NCBI GenBank assembly: GCA_038373885.1
Contig: JAWZYV010012254.1
Span: 1-64,000 of the forward strand
Length of the DNA: 64,000 bases
DNA from: Cheiracanthium punctorium
Lineage: Eukaryota; Arthropoda; Arachnida; Araneae; Cheiracanthiidae
Direction: 5' to 3'
In this document: positions 1-12,585 of the stretch, one piece after another
How the letters are laid out: each line of letters starts with the position of its first letter
Numbering within the stretch: the first letter of the stretch is position 1
Position numbers and translations under genes: made by a program
The notes under the pieces: generated by a model
What the model was told of the DNA's origin: nothing
Database searches by the model: none
What the model saw: only the letters and a program-made list of their open reading frames with translations

Positions 1-530
1 AACTAAATAAAAAAAATACGAATGGTTGTTAAAAAAATTATATGAGAGAAAAAAATATCTAGGGTATATGCGCCCAAATTATACTATTTTAGTGCAAAAT
101 ATTTGTTTCAGTGGCGTAGAACAGAGAACACTACTATGTGTTTTGATTATTTTAATGTACGTAATGTAGGAATTAATCTTGTTGTACATTCGCAGCCTGC
201 TCATTGTTATAATGCACTGAGTTTTGCTTTTCAAATGTTAAAGGCAACTTGGTAATCATTATTTCTTGAAATTAACGAGTGAATATGCAAATAAAGTATT
301 CATTATAAAAAATAAATGAAAAGGAACACTAAATGGAGAAGATAGAGGATGAAGTATTTTTTAATAGAAACCATGTATTTGAACGGACAGAAAAAAATCG
401 TAACGCAAACGTTATGATACCAGTATCAACATCCAACCATAAAGAACATTTTTAACTTAAAAATATTTCTGTAAACCCATGTAAATGAACATGTAAAAAA
501 AGGAATTGGCAAATAAATAATTACGCATAC
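1..530. other. AT-rich, no gene seen
   Basis: Only short frames and A/T runs are visible. I recognise no protein similarity, RNA or repeat boundary here. Confidence 0.5.
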
Positions 531-880
531 ATACACTTGTTGAAAAACGGCTTTGTCTAATCAACAAAAATTTTGCTAAAATAACGAAATTATCCGGTCG
601 AAATGGCTCCCAAAATTTTCTTGTTGAATTAACAAAATTGTTTTGTTAAAAATATTTGTTTATTTCACCAAAAAGTTTAGTTCATTTAACGAAACAATTT
701 GGTTGAAATAACCAAATGTTTCGTTAATTTAACCAAATTATTTGTTTAAATGGTATATTTGGTTAGAATCAACCAAATTATTTGTTTAAATTTACAAAAT
801 TTCTTTTTTAATTGGTGTTGTGCTGGATAATTAACAAACATATTTTTTGTTAAGTTTTTTAATCCACAAACAGTTGGTTG
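531..880. repeat. Degenerate AACAAA/TTTGTT array (left arm)
   Basis: Irregular repeats of a unit close to ACCAAATTATTTGTTTAAAT, each nearly palindromic, fill about 300 bp. A similar array lies at 2035-2178 and begins or ends with TACAC-type sequence in inverted orientation. The two may be the subterminal arrays of one 1.65-kb DNA transposon. That pairing is inference from loose similarity, not from a clean terminal repeat. Confidence 0.4.
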
Positions 881-1779
881 AGAGTTTCAGAGATAAGCCT
901 AAATAATTTATTTAATTATCAAAATTCATATTTATATTTTAGTGTTTTTACATATTTTCAAAGTTAAATTAAAGAAATTCGATGTCCGTTTTCTTTCTTC
1001 ATACGAAAGTTTAGTAAGATAATCAAAAATTGTTTTTGCACTCTTGATAAATAAAATAATCGTGTATATTTTCTCAAAATTTCTACTTTATTTGATAGTG
1101 ATCAAGGAAGGTTTCAGTAAAAATGAGAAATGGATTATTCGCGTCAGCTATTTTGAAGCTGTGTTTTGAACTGTCAAACGATCCAACACGAAAGCAGTAG
1201 TCAGCTTTATTTCATGCACAATAACTTCATAGCACAGAACTTAGCACAGAACTTTTATAACCGTAATACAAAGCTAATAAATAATAAACGTAATATAAAA
1301 ATTTTTGTCACCGGAATGTTTCATTTGGAAAATGAATGTATTTTTCTCTTAGAAAGTATATATATGAAAAAGACAAAGTGCTAAAACAATAAGAGATTTT
1401 CTTTGCGACATGGTATGCGAATTAAACTGTTTGCAACATAAAAAAAGATATGGACTATAAAAATATGTGTACCTCTTTAAAATTTAAACTACAAAAACAT
1501 TTTCGAAATGTATAAAAAAAATTATAATTCGTATTGTCCAGCTTAGCCTATATTCAAGATTTCTTTGATCGAGCCTATGCATAGATTAATATTTTTACGG
1601 ACAAAGATATTTTACATTCTCCGAAATTTCGCGGCCCGTTACATTGTGGAAAAGTGATTCTGATTGTTTAACTAAGCTAACCTAACCGACACTGAATGGC
1701 TTTAAGATAAATCTGTAGAAACTTGTAAAAGCACTAAAATCAAAATCTGAATTTTGATAAATAGGTAAACTTATTAGAC

Positions 1780-1998
1780 TTACCTCTTTTTTATTAAGAA
1801 AAACTGAGAAAAAAACAATTTATTTTTATGTTTGAGGCTATCTATTTTAAAATGTATTGTCTGACAGTGCAGATCTGTGGCTTTTTCCTCTTCCTCCGTA
1901 AATACGAGCTTGTCCTTCGGGCGGCCAGGCTCAGTCTTTCTCACAGTCCTGCCCATGTCCTTGACCCATGACTCAAATTGACAGTCGAGCAATTTCAA
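1780..1998 (-). pseudogene. Unrecognised basic/acidic peptide fragment, possible transposon remnant
   Basis: A 72-codon minus frame has a stretch around residues 18-40 reading like a charged linker, with RKTEPGRPK followed by an acidic EEEEK run. GRP-containing basic motifs occur in several arthropod transposon proteins, and this frame sits between the two arrays at 531-880 and 2035-2178, as a remnant gene of that element would. The last 25 residues look like random AT-rich translation. It may be one exon or a chance frame. Function unknown. Confidence 0.25.
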
Positions 1999-2034
1999 AT
2001 TTCATTCGTTCTCAATCCTTCCCCGTTTATCAAA

Positions 2035-2178
2035 AACGTTTGGTTAAAATTCAAAACGTTTTGTTAAACCAGTTTGTTTGAATCGAACAAAGTTTTGTTG
2101 AATCTACAAATCAAAGAACCAAACTGCTTAACCAGACAAGTTTTGTTAAATTCAACAAAACACTTTTTAGCGTGTATA
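2035..2178. repeat. Degenerate AACAAAA/TTTTGTT array (right arm)
   Basis: Repeats of GTTTTGTTAAA and its reverse complement occupy about 140 bp and end at the TTTTTAGCGTGTATACG stretch. Read on the minus strand this end resembles the start of the 531-880 array. See that entry. Confidence 0.4.
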
Positions 2179-2642
2179 CGTGTACGTTACTGGACATCCA
2201 AATTACTTCAACAAAGCGGCGGCGCATATGAAATTTACACGACAGTAAGAAGATTCTGCGATATGCAAGTGATTAGATTTACTGCCTATTCAGACAAAGC
2301 AGGCTCCCGCAGCGACACCTATAATGAGTTTAAATGAAAAAAAATCACACATCAGGTTTCTCATATACAAATTGCATTTGAACGTTCTTGCCTAGTGTGA
2401 AGTTATCATAATTTCTCGTTTAAGAAATAGAGATGCTTGCCAACTCGTGTCTGAATTTGATAGTTGCTGAACTGTTAGACAACCGAAGTTGCAGTTTACC
2501 GTATTGCCGAATTGCTTTTCGCGTTGCTCGAAATTCCATGACTATCCGAAGAATATAGAATCGATGGGTTCAGGGCGGTCATACGAAAGGCCGTGGCGGA
2601 TCGCAGAGGCCCGATATCACAAACATCTGAGAAAAGGTTTAA

Positions 2643-2950
2643 CCCTTTAAGCGGTCAATTTTTTTACCGAAATGCTTCCAAAATAGGCATATTTGTAAAG
2701 GCATATGATGAAATATTCCCGCTCTCTCGCTAGGAAGAAAAACCCGGATGAAAAGCATTTCAGTTACATTGACAAGCCACGCCATCTATTGAAAAATATT
2801 AGTACTAAATAGTCTCTTCACAATAATGAAATATACGGGCAAATCAGAAAAGGAAAGGAGAAAATATCGATGCCCGTACGCTATACGGGCAAACCAGATG
2901 AGGCCAATTTTGGGTAGTACGTACACTGTACGGGCAAACCGCTTAAAGGG
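2643..2950. mobile_element. piggyBac-type MITE, TTAA target site
   Basis: The ends are perfect inverted repeats, CCCTTTAAGCGG at 2643-2654 and CCGCTTAAAGGG at 2939-2950, and both sides are flanked by TTAA (2639-2642 and 2951-2954). TTAA duplication with CCC ends is the signature of piggyBac. The 308-bp interior has three copies of a TACGGGCAAA motif (2833, 2883, 2930) and no transposase, so it is non-autonomous. Confidence 0.85.
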
Positions 2951-2956
2951 TTAAAC

Positions 2957-3814
2957 ATCACATCCATGCTGGGTGACATCAGGTAGAACGCGCACTGCCA
3001 GTGTTCACTGGGCATCAACATATTGACTATCACCGAGAAAATAATTGGATGTGCAAATGGATAAACGGGCTTAGTCACCTATTGTTCACATATAATGCAC
3101 TCTGAACAGTGGTCGTTTAATTTCTGGTGTGTCACAGCCTTTGTCTCTGTAATCGAGCCCTGTGAAACGCTATGTTTATGCAGGACGAATGTACGGCGCG
3201 TGTTGCCAGAATTGTACATACCTTCCTTGATATAGAAAATCTTTTCCTGCTAATCAATCCAACATATTCTTCAGATCACTCTCCAAAATAAAATATCTGG
3301 TCATTGGTTGTCGTGCGACTAGCTCGTCATCATACGCTAGTCTATGCGGTCGATGAAATATGACCGTGTTAATGCTGCATGGGTATATATGTACATACGG
3401 TTCAAGATTAACTCAAACACACATGTTAAGGTCATAAGTAAGATATCGTACCTATGACTTTAACATACGCGTTTAAATTAACCCGCGTGTAAATTATTTG
3501 GTGAATACTTCCGTTATTCTGTTGCATGATACTAACTATAAACCAAGTGGCGATACTACTGGAATCGAATATGTCTTCTAGTTTGAATCCATGAAATTCA
3601 ATTTCTCTGGATGTTTGTAATTGTCGATGTTTCTTTTTGAAGAAACATAATTAAAGATTACTTCCTCAAAAATACCGCAACTTACACCTCTATTACGCTT
3701 AAAAAAATGCCTTAGATATCTCTTAAATCAAAACAAAACAAAAATTGGAAAAAAAAATACGAAAACGTTACATCTTAAATTTATCACACTTAATAGAAAA
3801 GTATGTTTTATGAG
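2957..3814. other. No gene seen
   Basis: Mixed-composition sequence without recognisable coding, structure or repeat termini. The start and end are set by the neighbouring transposons. Confidence 0.5.
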
Positions 3815-3816
3815 TA

Positions 3817-4629
3817 CAGGGTTGTCCAAATTAAACTTCCCCAACTCAGAGGCCTGTGCAGGATTTTTTATGGGTCATAATGTGATGAAATTTTGAAAAT
3901 AGACACTTCAGGACACGCGCTCGTGATTTATTAAAAAAATATTATTATTACAAGAAGTTACCGATAGGTGGCGCTCTAAAACTAGTAATTTGCATATTGC
4001 GACAACGTGATTTGCAGAAATAAAACTTCTACGCAACGTATCCAACAGACAAGCCCTACAAAAATGGAAGATAGGCATTGCACAGGCAGTTGTTTCCAGC
4101 TCGCTGATGCACAATGGCGACTTTGAAAGACAAAGCTCTGTTACTGAAACTTTTCTAACAGAATGACAAGAACTCCTTTGCTGCGATAAGAGCATTCCGT
4201 CGGCTGAAGAACTTTCGACGAGGACCAATGACACCTCGCGCTTTACAAGACATGATGAAGAAGTTCGAAAGAACCGGACAGCTGGGAGTTTTACCAGGTA
4301 GAGGGCGACGTGTTGTGTATTCTGCACACGTACAAGACGTTGTCGTGGACGACACTAGCCAATCGCCCCTTGGTGTAGTCTGTGTGCGAACTGTTTCTCG
4401 TGCTGTTGATATGCCCTATTAGACCATGACACACATATAGAACATCTGTAGAACGTCTTGTTCATCTGTAGCGCCACCTATCGGCACCTTCCTGTACTAC
4501 TAATTTTTTTTTTAATAAATCACGAGCGCGTGATCTGAAGTGTCTGTTTTCAAAATTTCATCACATTATGAGCCATACAACATCTTGCACAGGCCTCTGA
4601 GTTGGGGAAGTTTAATTTGGACAACCCTG
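3817..4629 (+). mobile_element. Internally deleted mariner-like element with about 160-bp TIRs
   Basis: The arms 3817-3976 and 4470-4629 are long inverted repeats starting CAGGGTTGTCCAAATTAAAC, about 90% alike by eye, and the element is flanked by TA on both sides (3815-3816 and 4630-4631), the mariner/Tc1 target. The interior holds only the N-terminal part of a transposase. At 813 bp it is well short of a full element of this type, so the catalytic region has been deleted while both ends stayed intact. It could in principle be moved by a related transposase. Confidence 0.9.
4114..4422 (+). pseudogene. Mariner transposase N-terminal DNA-binding domain (DUF4817 type), catalytic domain missing
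   Basis: The frame opens at ATG 4114 and runs 102 codons to TAG 4420-4422, with one internal stop (TAA 4156-4158, codon 15). Residues 15-90 fit the paired helix-turn-helix region seen in spider DUF4817-type mariners: FRRGPMTPRALQDMMKKFE, then a GVLPGRGRR hinge, then a second helical stretch with VSRAVDMPY. In the family this region binds the terminal repeats, and the DDE/D domain that follows does the cutting. That domain is absent and the frame runs straight into the right TIR. From Met 4228 onward the frame is open, so a 64-residue DNA-binding peptide is still encodable. Homology is my recognition of the family pattern, not a search. Confidence 0.8.
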
Positions 4630-4631
4630 TA

Positions 4632-5629
4632 GAATAAATAGATTTTTGTGTGAGTATTTTCCTGGGGTAATTAGAAAAATATATTGATAGCTCAGTGTGA
4701 AACACCAACATATTTTTATCAAAATGATAATTTTGTACCTTTAAAAAAATAAATAACTTTAAAAAATAGTATTTCTGAAGGCTTGTGTAAAATTGGAGAA
4801 ATTTAAAGTAAGTGTGTTATTTGTTATCATTAAATAAAGCTAATCTCTTTTAGATAAATGTTAATTCTAGTTTAATTAGACAGTGATAGATTACGATCGT
4901 TTAAAATAAATTTTTCTTGTAAGTATTTCTTTTAAAAAGTGTTATTTAATTTCAATGCATAAAAGTAATTTCATCTAAGTTTGATTATTAAAAAATAATT
5001 CTTCAAAGCATATTTCCCATAAATATTAAATGAAATTTTTAAATAAGTATATATAGATACAACCGAAGAACATCCAATTTATGCAAGAAAACGGGAATTA
5101 TTAATAACGGTTTAAGTTAGTACGATATTATTACAATATACAAAATTGCCTTAGCTCATTCAGAAATATTTGAAGAGTTAAACTTATTAAACGGAGTAAA
5201 TAAATACTTTCAAATTGTTCACAGGGAATATATTTGTTGTATTTTCCGTTGAATTTAAATGCCGGAAAAGAAATTCAGGCAAAACACAAATCGTTTCTAT
5301 GCTTATGAGCTGCTTAAAAAAAGTAAGCACTGCCCTGTACTTTGATAGTTTTAATTACATTTAATTATTTTTATTTTATGGTAAAAGAAAAGTAAATTGT
5401 GTTTTTTACTTTAAAATTACTTAGTCACTTTAATTTTTTTAAATATAAGTATTTTTTTTTCTAAATATGAGATAATTAGTTCGTACTATTTCCTATTTTT
5501 AAAACTAGATTTAAAAATAAGAATATATTGAATTAGTCATATCTTTTTAAACGAGACCTCAAATCTGTTAACACAAGCAACTTATGGCAATTTGTATTAG
5601 TATTCTTCTCATAACTCATATTCTATGTA
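4632..5629. other. AT-rich, no gene seen
   Basis: Long A/T runs, no recognisable frame or repeat end. Confidence 0.5.
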
Positions 5630-6000
5630 GCTATAACTTCTATAATGGCTATTGAGCAAAGTAAACATTACTAAAATCGTATATCCACATAGTGATGTTT
5701 CTTATAAGCGGTTGTTTTTGCATCCGCTCCTTGTCATAGATAACACGATATGCATGAATTTGAAATGTCACGTAATATGCCTGAATTTTACATTAATAAA
5801 AGAAATCGATTACACTTCTTTCATTCGTGTAAATCTGATCTTTTAAAAATGAAATAGAAAAATATAGCTTAGTCTTTCTTTTGCATTTCAGCTTTCGACA
5901 ACCAATACAAATATCGGTATAGTAGAGACCTGATTGTAATAACGATGATTTATGATTTTACCGATACTTCCGACTAATGTACTCGGCCAATGTGTACTTT
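5630..6000 (+). repeat. Copy 1 of a diverged 370-bp duplicated segment
   Basis: This stretch aligns in the same orientation with 9440-9830. Shared landmarks in the same order are TTATAAGCG, ACACGATAT, GAATTTGAAATGTCACG, GAAATCGATTACA, CATTTCAGCTTT(C/A)GACAA and GACCAATG-like sequence. No conserved reading frame links the copies. It could be an old dispersed repeat or a local duplication. Confidence 0.65.
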
Positions 6001-6534
6001 TGCAACTGCATAATTTAACATCCCTTGATGATGCGATGTGAAAATTCTTTTTTCAATGCAATACACTGACAATTTATATTATTTAAAACACACGGGTATC
6101 ACAAAATATGTTTTCATTTTAAAACGTGTAAGAAATATTGAGTTTATTTATTTTTTCTTATTACAAATATTCTTATCAAAACTTTTTTTTCACTTTCGTA
6201 ACTTTTAGGCTTAGTGAAAATTGCACCGAGAAAACAACTTTTCATTATTTGTCCAAGATTTTCAGTCATACATCCCCTCTTAAAATATGTAAAAAGATAC
6301 ATAAAAGAATACTTGTTCGAACCGCTATTTTCACACGCCGACTAAACATTCTTTTTTAACCTTATTTTATGTTGAATAATCTTTAATCCACTATTTGACT
6401 GACTTTACTGAACCATTCTATTTAGAAGAATCCGACAAAAACAACCACTTCAGTATCACTTGAAGAAAAACTGTATGTATAATACAAAAACAAGATTTCA
6501 TTTTACTCTATATTACTACCCGCGCAGGAATCTT

Positions 6535-6770
6535 GTTTGGCAATGACCGTGACTGACGAGATATACAGGTTACGGTACTGACATTTTAGTCACACTCCTT
6601 TGCACTTGAAAAGTCATCTGAAAAAGTGGGTCTGACCATCTTAGTCCGCGATAGCTACACTAAGGTAGAGACGTCCCATGTGTCATATGACTCTACGAGT
6701 GCAAAAGTGTGTGTCTAAAATGTCAGTGTCGCAGCCTGTATATCTGAGGTCACGTCGACGTTATATTCCT
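6535..6770. mobile_element. Foldback element with about 70-bp arms
   Basis: The segment at about 6541-6612 is an imperfect inverted repeat of 6695-6767. Shared landmarks are CTAAAATGTCAGT and CCTGTATATCT in reverse complement, with GTCACG outside. The loop is about 80 bp. No clean target duplication could be read, so the class is unknown. Confidence 0.55.
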
Positions 6771-6920
6771 CCACGTTCGTCACATGACAAATATGACGTA
6801 CATGCACGATTTCTACGATATCCCTTTGTTTCAAAGTATGTGACATTGCAGAGTGACTCCGAAGTATATTCTATCAGTACAAATTATAGGTCTCTAGGTG
6901 ATGACCATGGTGGTCACTAA

Positions 6921-7494
6921 ACGACGTCTTACAGACGTAACAGGAGGCCATTTTTTCTTCCTCAGAACATTTCTCAGAAACGAACATTTAACACGAAGTT
7001 TCAATGTAAACAGTATGCTTACACATTGCGATGTCACAATGACGTATGTGTAACCATTTAGAAGTACATTAATGAAGCTAACGTATGGAAACTAGTAGTT
7101 CTGATTAAGGTTAAAATTATACTTTCACAATTTATGTGTAAATTTAACATTAAAATACATTCCGAAAAATAGTTTTGAAAAATGTTCTATCTTAGCACAA
7201 ACTATTGAACTGCAAATTAATAGAGCATCCTAAATTGATCCACAAGACGTTCCCGTACTTTTTGGTTATTCGAAATTTTGGTAAACTTGTTTAAAAAATT
7301 TGCACTCAATGTTGCTCAAAAACGATTGACAAATAATCAATCAATAATCTAAAAATTTGATTTACCAATCTGACTCATAAGTAATCAATTATAAATTACA
7401 AAATTTACAATTACTTATTCATCAACTGTTCATCGCGAAAATTTCACAATTAAAAATTAATCGAATGTTAGCTTTGTCTTTCTATTATTAATCG
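6921..7494. other. No gene seen
   Basis: AT-rich sequence up to the Helitron 3' terminus. Nothing supportable. Confidence 0.45.
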
Positions 7495-8663
7495 CTAGCT
7501 GAAGTACCCGTCATTGACGGGTTAGTACTGAATGCGAATTTCCAAAAAGCAAGAACTGGATGTAGTAATTTGCCACAGAATGGATGTTGTATGTTGCCAA
7601 AGTAAAGAAAACGAAGTTATAATTTTTATGTATTGTTAAAATATTACAGATTAGCGAGTATCTAAGTAATATCATTTAATTCGCTTTAGTCGTAATTATG
7701 TGATGCGCGAATGAATATTTACGCATATTGAAATATTTTTCGCAAAATCTCAAAATCTAATCAATATTTTTGAAAAATTGGAAGCCTATAATTTAAGTTG
7801 AGTGAACCTATCATGTCACCAAATTTCGCTTCATTCCCTGCAGTCTTTATTCCGTAATGCTGGAACAAAATTTCAGCATTTTAAAACGATTTTCACAAAA
7901 TCTCGAAATGTAATCAAAATATTCTAAAAATTCAATGCCTAGAAATTAAGATTAGCAACTACGTATCATATCACCAAATTTCGTATCATTCGTATTAGTC
8001 GTTATTACGTGATGCTTGAAGAAATATAAACGTATTTTGAGAGAATTTTCACAAAATCTCAAAATGTAATAAAAATGTTTAAAAAATTTGACTCTTATAG
8101 TTTATGTTGAGCAACCATCTATAATGTGACCAAATTTCATATCATTCGCTTTAGTCATTATTACGTAATGCGTGAACAAAGATTCACTCAGTTTTAAACG
8201 ATTTTCGCTAAATCTCGAAATCTGATCGATTTTTTTTTAATTAGATGCTTATAGTTTAAGGTCTGGTGAAATGATATTTGGTGAAATGACCACATATCAT
8301 TTCACCAAATATAATTTTTTCACCTTTGCAGTTATTACGTGATGCGCGAACACAAATTTACGCAGTTGGAAACGATTTTCACAAAATCTCGAAATCTAAT
8401 CAAGATTTTTTAAAAATTCGACGCCAGTGTTTTAAGTTGAGTGACCACCAATCGTAATACCAAATTTCATTTCAATTGCTTCAGTCGTTTATACGTGATG
8501 CTTGAACAAAAAAAGCGTCATGGACAGAATGACAGAACGACACACAGACAAACTTTTTTTTGAGGGTCGCACCGGATTCTCAGATGCTTGAAAAGGATAG
8601 AAATCGCAACATTTTTTAATTCCAAGAAATGTACAGACAAAAGTCTAATTTTATTTATATAGA
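7495..8663 (-). mobile_element. Non-autonomous Helitron, with internal tandem repeats
   Basis: Read on the minus strand it begins TCTATATAAATAAAATTAG at 8663 directly after a host A, and ends CTAG at 7495. About 10 bases inside the 3' end is the perfect hairpin ACCCGTC-aat-GACGGGT (7506-7522). TC start, CTRR end, a 3' hairpin and no target duplication define Helitrons. The base after CTAG is C where T is usual, probably a later substitution. The interior is made of diverged units of about 150 bp with the theme TCACGTAATAACGACTAAAGCGAATGA, plus a palindrome at 8263-8310. No Rep/helicase coding is present. Confidence 0.9.
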
Positions 8664-9439
8664 TAAAGTTAATTTGATTATAATGCATTTAAAAATTAAA
8701 CTATACTAAATGCACAAACCGACGTGATTTGTTTTTTTATGATAGTTGGATCTATTTTTTAACACATTCAAGAAAGTCAGTATCTTTATAAATTAGACGG
8801 AGGAATTAGACAGACCGACACACACAAACTGAGTTTATAATTACTTATAAACTTTTTCGGAGAATGCTAAAAATGAGCTCCTCGAAAAATTCCTGGGCCC
8901 TTGTTTATCGAAAAATTTCCAATCTAACTAGTTTTAGTTGTTAATTGTTCGATCAAACAAATTTTCGAATGATAATTATTTAATTTTTATTTGTAAAACT
9001 ATTTGTAAAACAATTTGTAAAACTATTAACAATTAAATACTTAATTACAATATTTGCAAGTAGCAAAATATCAAATGTTAATTACGTAGATTTAGACAGA
9101 AGATTAAATCGTTAATCATTAGCTACTATATTTTGTCTAATATTGCTTGAACTAGGCTAGTTGAATTACTATCTGAAAGTAACGAAACGTATGTAAATGC
9201 AGCACTATTTTTTACTTTATTTAAGAAAATTCTTTATAGGCGAATGCTTACAACGTAAATCTAGATTAAATTTAAAGCTCTTGCGTTTTGCTCTGCTTTC
9301 AACAGCTTAAATATTTAAATATTTAAAATCCGTTGCCAACATAAGCCTGTTACGAATAGTACAAGACTGTTGCCAAGACAAATCCTTGTTATATCCTTAT
9401 ATTCGAGGTAGGAAACAATTTAGTTGTATTTCTATTCGT

Positions 9440-9830
9440 TGTAAAATGACTACTAAAAAAAGTAAATAATAGCGAAGCAATTGTCGTAGATTATAGTCTT
9501 TTTTATAAGCGTCTGTGTTTGCGTGCAATTCAAGCCATTCAAAACACGATATTTACTTGAATTTGAAATGTCACGTAATATGAACAAACTTCACTTTTAT
9601 AAAGGAAATCGATTACAACACCTTTTTTGTTGTTTTAAATTTTTTTGTTTTGTTTGGAAAGCATTTTTAAAGATAAAATAAATGACATTGCTCCTTCAGT
9701 TTACATTTCAGCTTTAGACAAGCGATACGTAAATTGATATAATGGATTCTTAATTATAAAGGCGGTGATCAATAGATTATACCAATAGGTCTGACCAATG
9801 CGTGAGTTAATTTTTGTAGGACGATAAATT
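9440..9830 (+). repeat. Copy 2 of the diverged 370-bp duplicated segment
   Basis: Same-orientation partner of 5630-6000, about 3.8 kb away. The GAATTTGAAATGTCACGTAA core and GAAATCGATTACA are the best conserved blocks. Confidence 0.65.
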
Positions 9831-12585
9831 ATCAGCATTTCGATTGCGCTGTTTCATTAATATCGTCATGGCACATCAAGATACGTATTTTTTATTAAAA
9901 TGTTTTTAGTTTTTAGCACTTCTCCTTAAACACGAGTTCAGAATTTTTTAAACTTACATTCTATTGCAATTTAGTTCATTACATCGCTAATTTTACTGAA
10001 CACTTTTATTTACGATAGTCATGCAATAGCCTTTGCCCGCCTTATCGGCTTAAAAAAGTATATTTACCTACCATAAAAACTAGTGCATATAGTTAAATAT
10101 TATTTTCCAGAATCGTAAGACAGCAGCTAAATTATTCAAATTAGAAATGAATAAGGTAACCTTATGTTCTATAACAACTTATGGTTAAAATTAGCATAAA
10201 TATTGGAATTTCGAAACAAGTTATTGATTTTGTGCACTCTTTTTTACGTTCAGTCATATTATGTTAGTTGTTGCTAAGCTAGTGGGAATATTTTTTAAAG
10301 TAACCAACATAGTGCAGATTTTTTTTTTCTTTATTTTTAAGATTTTCCAAACTTCGGTACAAAATGATGTTTTATATACATTTAGAGCTCTTAGCTATAA
10401 TTTAAAACTTTTTTAAATTATAGGAAATTACATTTTTAATGTAGTCTCAGACCATGCCAGTATATGTCGATCATCTTAATGACAGTGAAACATTCATTTT
10501 TAGTTTGATACTAAATCTGCATGAATACCATTCCGTAAAAGAGATTGTTGGAAATTGAGCATTTCACAAAATTGCACACTTATTCTCACTTTCATAGTTT
10601 ACAAAACATCTAGTTAAAATTTCTTTACGAATACAACTCAGAAAATTAGTGTAACTAAACGAAACAGGTTCATTTTTGAAAAGAATGTCCGTTTCATTAC
10701 AATGTGAAGATTTAGATATAGGAATTCCATCATTGAAAGTAATCATTATAATGCAGACTCCGATATGTCTCCTTCTCTCGGGGTTGAGCGTACAATTAAA
10801 CCTACTATTTTTGTTTCGAGAAGGATGATAATGTAATTATCAGGTTCTTTGATTTTAATTTGAATTTTTGGAAATGTCCAAACCATTTTTCACCTCCTTT
10901 TAGTCGTCATAGATTCTTGTAAATGTATTATCAAGGTTCTCAGACCTTTCTCTAAACGACTAAAATGTCATATGCAATTTTCAGTTTTAAAATTTTACAA
11001 GATGATCACAAACATAGATTCGAGATTGTTATTTTCGGAAACAATTACATATATTTTTATAAAATATTTTAAACACTCTAAATTCATAAAGAACTTTTAC
11101 TAATATGACAAAGGGCCCCTTTTGCCATGTAATATGAGCTTAAAATCGACTAGGGATGATATCATACAAGATGTGGATATTGCTTAGAGGAATATTGTAC
11201 CACTTTTCACCTAGATACTGCAAAAATTCCGTGAGATGCCGGTGTGGGTATCGATTCCGAAATGAGTAAAAACAGACCGTAATGGTTCGATTTTATTGAG
11301 GTCAACGTCTATTCTTGACTGCTTGTAGAAGACAATCACGATTATACTCCTGTGTAGTAGGGTTTGCAGAATTTTATTTTGAAATAACTATGGTAATATG
11401 TATCAAAAGTTGCTATGTGATGTCAGTAAATCGCAAATAATTTTTAAGAGAAAATCATAATATCTTCAGGACTCAATCAACAAATATGTTTGACATCTAC
11501 GCCTCTAATTTTGGTCTTTTTTTTGTCTTTATAAATCATTAATTGATTTTTTTCTTTATTAAAAAACACTTTTTGCTTTTACTGCAATTTTTAAATTAAA
11601 ATTAATTTAAAATGTACTTATATGTTTAATTTAACCGCTAGAGGGTGATACGAATCTATAATTCAATTCTCTCTGTTTATTTCTTTGTATGAATTCATTG
11701 TTACTGACATGCTACAAGAATATTTCAAGATGTATTTATTTTAATTTCAAGCAATTGTGTACTAAATTTAACATTTGAATGATAAATCTGCGCAAAGTTA
11801 AATAACAAGAAATTTAACTTCTTGCCCGATTTTTGGCTCACCATCCAAATTTCATGACTACCAACTTACGCACAAGTTACAAAGTGCTATTTATTAGCTC
11901 AATATGATCTAAAACATAGACTACTTTCTAGGAAGAATCCTAGTACCTTCAATATTATCCAAATTGTTTCTTAAAAAATTGAAGAAATCTAGATGGAAAA
12001 GAAATCTAGATGAGAGCATCATTTCCAATAGTCTGTCATAAACGCGTTACGCAACTGATTCTTGAGTATCATAAGAAATATATTTACTTAATTCGATATC
12101 CTAAAGCTAAGACAGCTTGTCATTTTTATACTAGGGTACATACTTTTAAAATGGAAGCAAGAAATTAATTATTCGCTGTAGGATTTTGAAAATGCGAAGA
12201 TTTTGAAAAACATAACTGTGAAAAGGGGAGAAAAGTTACCTCCAAAGAGCGTTCCTTTCTAATCGATCAAAGAACAAGCATAAAAATGCGTATAGGAACT
12301 GTTCCTTTGAGAGAATCTCAAGGAATAGAAGAAAAGAGCTTAGAAGCTAAGATTATGAGAAATAAAAACAAAAGAAATGTCTGAGTATGAGCTTGTGGAT
12401 AATAGAAAAATTTACAAGGACGTTATAAATGATCAATCAAAATCTTCTACGGCTGAAAGGTGTCACACAGAAGAATTGGAACTATTACGAACCCTTTTCT
12501 CGAATGCAAGAAACTTCATCAAACTAACAACGTACATTCGTAGGTTTGTGAAAAATATCTTATATATGATTGATCTGGTTCTGCA
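9831..12585. other. AT-rich, no gene seen
   Basis: Nothing convincing on either strand. The open frame at 12377-12589 may contain the degraded front end of the transposon gene described at 12586-13075, but I cannot align it. Confidence 0.45.
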
